Shown here one piece after another: positions 60,176 to 64,000 of a DNA stretch of 64,000 bases (position 1 is the first letter of the stretch; every line of letters begins with the position of its first letter). The notes beneath the pieces were generated by a model. It did not search any database. It saw nothing but the letters and a program-made list of their open reading frames with translations, and was not told where the DNA came from. Origin of the DNA: Micavibrio sp. UBA6139 (GTDB lineage Bacteria > Pseudomonadota > Alphaproteobacteria > Micavibrionales > Micavibrionaceae); the NCBI GenBank assembly GCA_002423285.1, contig DIVF01000040.1, forward strand, positions 1 through 64,000, read 5' to 3'. The translations under genes and the position numbers were made by a program.

Positions 60176-61375
60176 ATGGATTTGCAGACAGTTTCAATCG
60201 ATTTGCCGTCCCTTTTGGGCGGGGTTGCCGCCGGAGCTTTGCTGGCCGGGGCCGTTGCCCTGTGGGCGATGTCGCGCCTGACACGCCGCGCCGATGCACT
60301 GCAAAGCCAACTGGGCCATGAACAAGATATGCGCGCCCGTGTGCAGGATGAATTCAAACTTCTGGCGCAGGATGTTTTGAAGGAAAGCCAGCAGCAATTT
60401 CTGGTGCTGGCCGGTGAAAAATTAAAGGCGGCGCAAAATGACGGCGCGCATGATCTGGAAAAGCGCCAAACAGCCATTGCCGAAATGGTAAAGCCGTTAA
60501 AGGCGCATCTGGAAATTCTCGGCAGCACCGTTGAACAGATTAAGGGGACCGATCTGGCCTTGCGTGAAGATTTAAAAAACCTGACCCGCGAAACCGCCCG
60601 CCTGTCTGGCGCATTGCGCGATCCAACGGCACAGGGGCGTTGGGGGGAATATATTCTAGAAGGGTTGATGGAAAATTCCGGCCTGATTAAGGGTGTGCAT
60701 TATGTGACCCAAGAAACCATCGCCACCACCGGCCACCGCCCGGATATGATTATCAATCTGAATGATGGTTTGAAGATTGTGGTCGATGCGAAAACGCCGC
60801 TCAATCAGTTCACAGCACTGCTTGAAACAGTGCGCACCGAAGAAGACAGCATCCAGATTATGAAAGACCTGGCCGCACAAGTGCGCAGCCATATTCTGGC
60901 GCTGTCCAAAAAAGGCTATTGGGAAAATCTTGATGCGGACAGTGTTGATTTCACCGTCCTGTTTCTTCCTTCAGAACCATTATTCAGCATGGCGCTGCGC
61001 GCCGACCCGACACTGGCCGATCTGGCGGCATCGAAAAATGTCGTGTTGGCTTCGCCCACGTTGATGATGGCACTTTTGCGCGTGGTCAAAATGGGCTGGC
61101 GTCAGGTTGATCTGGCCAATAACGCGCGTCAGATTTCCGATCAGGGGGCCGTTCTTTACCAACGCCTGACTGTTTTCGCCGGGCATTTGGAAAAAGTGGG
61201 CAAGGGCCTCTCCGGCGCACTGGATGGCTATAACGGTGCTATCGGGTCCTTAAACCGCAACGTCTTTTCCGCCGCCCGTAAATTGCAGGATATGGGCGTT
61301 CAGGATGGCGGCAAGAAACTGGCTGATCTTTCTGAAATCGAAGACACCCCCCGCCGCCTGACGGGCTCAGAATAA
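60176..61375 (+). CDS. rmuC: DNA recombination protein RmuC
   Basis: A 399-residue protein of the RmuC family, nuclease-like proteins that limit inversions and other rearrangements. One N-terminal membrane helix (about 10-30) and a coiled-coil region (about 35-110) precede the RmuC domain. That domain contains GRWGEYILEGLMENSGLIKG, RPDMIINLNDGLKIVVDAKT and VDFTVLFLPSEPLFSMAL. The Met at 60176, preceded by GGAG 6 bases upstream, is used. It is followed by a G-rich hairpin and then def, in an order common in alphaproteobacteria (rmuC-def-fmt-truA). Confidence 0.94.
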   Translation: MDLQTVSIDLPSLLGGVAAGALLAGAVALWAMSRLTRRADALQSQLGHEQDMRARVQDEFKLLAQDVLKESQQQFLVLAGEKLKAAQNDGAHDLEKRQTAIAEMVKPLKAHLEILGSTVEQIKGTDLALREDLKNLTRETARLSGALRDPTAQGRWGEYILEGLMENSGLIKGVHYVTQETIATTGHRPDMIINLNDGLKIVVDAKTPLNQFTALLETVRTEEDSIQIMKDLAAQVRSHILALSKKGYWENLDADSVDFTVLFLPSEPLFSMALRADPTLADLAASKNVVLASPTLMMALLRVVKMGWRQVDLANNARQISDQGAVLYQRLTVFAGHLEKVGKGLSGALDGYNGAIGSLNRNVFSAARKLQDMGVQDGGKKLADLSEIEDTPRRLTGSE

Positions 61376-61390
61376 GGGCAAAAGACCGGG

Positions 61391-61416
61391 GTAAAGGGGG
61401 CGTTGCCCCCTTTAAA
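61391..61416. terminator. G/C-rich palindrome between rmuC and def
   Basis: AAAGGGGGC (about 61394-61402) and GCCCCCTTT (about 61405-61413) are perfectly complementary with a minimal loop (GTT region). There is no strong T-run, so it may be an attenuator or a dispersed element. It is nearly identical to the hairpin at 7453-7474. Confidence 0.5.
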
Positions 61417-61463
61417 ACCCTTCAAACCTTGCTTTTTTACCCTTCCCGCGATAGGTAGATGTC

Positions 61464-61988
61464 ATGAGCAGCTATAAAATTATCTACGTTCCCGATCCTG
61501 TCTTGAAAACCGTGGCACAGCCGGTTGTGCGCGTGGATGATGTTATCCGCGCACAATTTGATGGCATGCTGGCCACCATGTATGACGCGCCGGGCATTGG
61601 TCTGGCCGCGAACCAGGTCAATATGTTGAACCGGGTTATCGTCATGGACATGTCGGTGCGCGAAGACAGCGAAGAACGCACACCGATTTTCATGGCTAAT
61701 CCAGAAATCATCTGGGAATCTGAAGAGCCAAGCGTGATGGAAGAGGGCTGCCTTTCCATTCCCGGCCAATTCGCAGAAGTGACACGGCCCGCGAAAGTGC
61801 GCGTGAAATATTTGGACTACAACAACGCCGAACAGGAAATGGAAGCTGAAGGATTGCTGTCGCACTGCGTCCAGCACGAAATCGACCATTTGAACGGTGT
61901 GTTGTTTGTTGATTATCTGTCGATGTTAAAGCGCAATATGATGTTGAAGCGTGTCGCCAAGATGATCAAAGACCAGTCAGTCCTTTGA
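61464..61988 (+). CDS. def: peptide deformylase
   Basis: A 174-residue metalloenzyme that removes the formyl group from new proteins. Motif 1 is GIGLAANQVN near residues 45-54, motif 2 is EEGCLSIPGQ near 93-102 (metal-binding Cys), and motif 3 is QHEIDHLNGVLF near 138-149 (the two metal-binding His and the catalytic Glu). The length is typical of type 1 enzymes. It lies one base before fmt, with which it forms the start and finish of the formyl-methionine cycle, so they are surely one operon. Confidence 0.97.
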   Translation: MSSYKIIYVPDPVLKTVAQPVVRVDDVIRAQFDGMLATMYDAPGIGLAANQVNMLNRVIVMDMSVREDSEERTPIFMANPEIIWESEEPSVMEEGCLSIPGQFAEVTRPAKVRVKYLDYNNAEQEMEAEGLLSHCVQHEIDHLNGVLFVDYLSMLKRNMMLKRVAKMIKDQSVL

Positions 61989-61989
61989 T

Positions 61990-62940
61990 ATGATGCAAAG
62001 ACCCTTAAAAATCGTCTTTATGGGCACGCCGGATTTTGCGGCGGCCGCGTTGCAGGCTATTTTGGGAACACACCACGAAGTTCTTTGCGTTTATTCGCAA
62101 CCCCCCCGTCCAAAGGGGCGCGGTCAAGCGCTTCAAAAATCCCCTGTTCATGAAATGGCCGAAGCCGCCGGCATTCCGGTACGCACGCCACTCTCCTTTA
62201 AGCGTGATCCTGATGTGGTGGATGAATTTGTCGCGTTGAAGGCGGATATTGCGGTGGTGGCCGCCTATGGTTTGATTTTGCCGCAATCAGTTCTGGATGC
62301 GCCGCGTTATGGGTGCGTGAATATTCATGCTTCGATCCTGCCGCGCTGGCGCGGGGCGTCACCCATTCAACGTGCCATCTGGTCGGGGGACGCCGAAACG
62401 GGTATTACCTTGATGCGGATGGAAGCGGGGCTTGATACAGGCCCCATCATTGAAATTCAAAAAACCCCGATTGGGCCTGATACAACGATGCCCGCGCTGC
62501 ACGACACGCTGAAAGATCTTGGCGGGGCGATGATTGTGCCGTTTTTGGAACGCTTATCCTTGTGGAATAAAATTGAATCAACACCGCAAGATGATTCCCT
62601 GTCCTGTTACGCGCCGCTTTTGTCCAAGGATGATGGGCGGATTGATTGGGGATTGGGCGCAGATGCGATTGACCGTCAAATTCGTGCCCTGAACCCATGG
62701 CCGGGTGTGTGGACGCACACGGCAGAAGGGGTTCGCCTGAAAATTCTGGCGGCGAAAATTGATGTGGTGGATGGCGCGCATGTACCGGGCACCATTCTGG
62801 ATAAGGGCTTAATCGCCTGTGGTGAGGGCAGCGCATTGCGTTTGATCCGCCTGCAACCCGATAACGGCAAGCCAATGGATGCCGCCGCCGCGCAAAATGG
62901 TGGTTATTTAAGGCCCGGCGCAATTCTGCTCACGATGTGA
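61990..62940 (+). CDS. fmt: methionyl-tRNA formyltransferase
   Basis: A 316-residue enzyme that formylates initiator Met-tRNA. The N-terminal domain opens with KIVFMGTPDFAAAAL and carries VAAYGLILPQSVLD, VNIHASILPRWRGASPIQRA (catalytic Asn/His region) and ITLMRMEAGLDTGPII. The C-terminal OB-like domain includes QIRALNPWPGVWT. It begins one base after the def stop. The 3' end overlaps the SprT-like gene on the other strand by 37 bp (convergent). The length is typical. Confidence 0.97.
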   Translation: MMQRPLKIVFMGTPDFAAAALQAILGTHHEVLCVYSQPPRPKGRGQALQKSPVHEMAEAAGIPVRTPLSFKRDPDVVDEFVALKADIAVVAAYGLILPQSVLDAPRYGCVNIHASILPRWRGASPIQRAIWSGDAETGITLMRMEAGLDTGPIIEIQKTPIGPDTTMPALHDTLKDLGGAMIVPFLERLSLWNKIESTPQDDSLSCYAPLLSKDDGRIDWGLGADAIDRQIRALNPWPGVWTHTAEGVRLKILAAKIDVVDGAHVPGTILDKGLIACGEGSALRLIRLQPDNGKPMDAAAAQNGGYLRPGAILLTM

Positions 62941-63713
62941 GCGCGTTGCTTTTTTTGCAATGAATTGAAGATTATTTTCAGCGCAGGCAGTGATTCCAGC
63001 GGCGCCACCGCAATCCCTGAATCAATCATCCGCTTTTCCAAATCATTGGCCGCATAATGACGGTACTGCGCCGACAGGCAGATCAGTGTGCGGGTAAAAC
63101 TTGGCCCGTGGTGAACATTCGTTTTATTTTTATTGATATGGTGATCCAGCGCATGGGCCAGTTCGTGCAGCAGGACGGATAATCTTTTTTCCCGCATCTC
63201 AATGGTGTGGGTTGAGGACAGATAGTAATTATATTCCTGCACGTCCTCACGCGCCTTTTTGTAACGGAAGGACGGGGTCTTCATGCCGAAATCATTCGAA
63301 ACCGTTTGTAAAACCCGCACCATTTTATCGACGCCGAGCGTGATGTCGTTATTGCCCGTGTTACGGGATTCCCAATCATAGACATGCTGGCGTTGTGCAT
63401 CATGGGTGAAATGGTCGTTGTTTCTTGGTGGATGGCCGATTTTACGCTGGGTATTAAACCGCGTTGCGGCCGCCCCCAGGCTGCGGCAAACGGACCCATC
63501 CAGCATGGTGCGTCTTCCGGCTGGAATCCAGCCCACCAGATAAATCGGGCCCGATTTCAGGCCCGCACGATCCGCATAAAGGGCCGGGATTTCGGCGCAA
63601 GCGAGGGTCGCCCCGGTGATGGGGTCACAATAGTCGCGCAAAATGGTCAATGCCTTTGGCGCGACAGAGGCCGTATTGAAGCGTTGCTTCAGTGATGGCT
63701 CTTTTGTTTTCAT
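62904..63713 (-). CDS. SprT-like zinc metalloprotein
   Basis: A 269-residue protein with a SprT/Spartan-like HExxH core: LLHELAHALDHHINK with His183, Glu184 and His187, followed by a third ligand candidate in NVHHGPSFTRTL. That pattern (HELAHALDHH...HGPSF) is typical of SprT-like domains, which may act on DNA-protein crosslinks or other targets, though many bacterial members are unstudied. The N-terminal 130 residues are different and contain several cysteines, and no signal peptide is seen. It is divergent from truA across 67 bp, and its last 37 bp overlap the fmt 3' end. Confidence 0.75.
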   Translation of the reverse strand: MKTKEPSLKQRFNTASVAPKALTILRDYCDPITGATLACAEIPALYADRAGLKSGPIYLVGWIPAGRRTMLDGSVCRSLGAAATRFNTQRKIGHPPRNNDHFTHDAQRQHVYDWESRNTGNNDITLGVDKMVRVLQTVSNDFGMKTPSFRYKKAREDVQEYNYYLSSTHTIEMREKRLSVLLHELAHALDHHINKNKTNVHHGPSFTRTLICLSAQYRHYAANDLEKRMIDSGIAVAPLESLPALKIIFNSLQKKQRAHIVSRIAPGLK

Positions 63714-63780
63714 ATTCGATATGCTATTCCCAGACGACTATTTTTAGCCTTTTTTTTAGTAGAAGCGATCGACGGACAAA

Positions 63781-64000
63781 ATGCAACGCTGGAAACTCAT
63801 CATTGAATATTGCGGCGCGGGATACGCCGGTTGGCAGCGGCAAGCACAGGGCGTGCCCTCAACCCAACAAGCTATCGAAGACGCAATTTTTGCCTTTTGC
63901 CAGCAACGCATTACGATTCAAGCGGCCGGGCGTACTGATACGGGCGTGCATGCGCGGGGCCAGGTGGCGCATTTTGATCTCGATTACGGTACACGGTCCT
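63781..64000 (+). CDS. truA: tRNA pseudouridine synthase A (5' part only)
   Basis: The first 73 residues of TruA, which converts U38-U40 in tRNA anticodon arms to pseudouridine. The opening WKLIIEYCGAGYAGWQRQ is typical of the family, and AGRTDTGVHARGQ contains the catalytic Asp at residue 53. The gene runs off the right end of the window. It lies downstream of def-fmt in the usual alphaproteobacterial order but is separated from fmt by the minus-strand SprT-like gene. Confidence 0.95.
   Translation, partial: MQRWKLIIEYCGAGYAGWQRQAQGVPSTQQAIEDAIFAFCQQRITIQAAGRTDTGVHARGQVAHFDLDYGTRS

Overview
The window looks like chromosomal DNA of an alphaproteobacterium. The evidence is gene order: ppsR-maf-aroE-coaE-dnaQ next to secB/fxsA/Tim44-like/mltA, rpmH-rnpA-yidD-yidC-engB, and rmuC/def/fmt/truA. 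There are also a UbiH-type hydroxylase, a P-II protein and flagellar flgK/flgL. Most of the sequence has even, moderately high GC. A Micavibrio-like lineage (flagellated, predatory or epibiotic alphaproteobacteria) would fit the mix of housekeeping genes, flagellar genes and a Dot/Icm-type secretion locus. That identification is an inference from content, not from a sequence search.

Layout. 1-10 kb: housekeeping genes (PEP synthase/PPDK regulator, Maf, AroE, CoaE, a glutamine amidotransferase, DnaQ epsilon, SecB, FxsA, Tim44-like protein, MltA), then an unusual indoleamine 2,3-dioxygenase. 10-17 kb: O-antigen ligase, small secreted proteins including an entericidin-like lipoprotein, a DUF4402-like protein, a nucleoside hydrolase paired with an unknown gene, and a YbaL-type antiporter. 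16.7-17.5 kb: a low-GC scar with a truncated DUF3800 gene, abutting the 3' end of tRNA-Ala(GGC). 17.6-23.3 kb: a sigma-54 activator with a degenerate receiver domain, a Bax-inhibitor-1-like protein, an M48 protease with LemA, and a FIST sensor.

23.4-51 kb is the main accessory region: a type IVB (Dot/Icm) secretion system. Module 1 (+ strand) holds a DsbC-like protein, an unknown protein, a lytic transglycosylase, DotD, DotC, DotB, IcmT and a protein with two TcpQ-like domains. The flagellar hook-associated genes flgK-flgL and three tandem secreted paralogs of unknown function lie on the opposite strand. Module 2 (+ strand) holds DotI, DotH, DotG, a DotF-like protein, an IcmD+IcmC-like fusion, a stand-alone IcmD, DotN and DotO, then three uncharacterised genes. 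Together these provide the outer-membrane core (DotC/D/H), the inner-membrane core (DotG/F/I), two ATPases (DotB/DotO) and the coupling-complex adaptor DotN. DotA, DotL/DotM, IcmS/W and IcmF/DotU are not seen here and would have to be elsewhere in the genome. The uncharacterised genes in this block are the best candidates for a lineage-specific extension of the machine.

51-64 kb returns to core functions: a secreted EF-hand protein, a UbiH-like hydroxylase, a P-II protein with an altered T-loop, a beta-barrel protein, then rpmH (with a near-consensus promoter), rnpA, yidD, yidC, engB, rmuC, def, fmt, a SprT-like metalloprotein and the start of truA, which runs off the window. No rRNA, CRISPR array, intact transposase or integrase was found.
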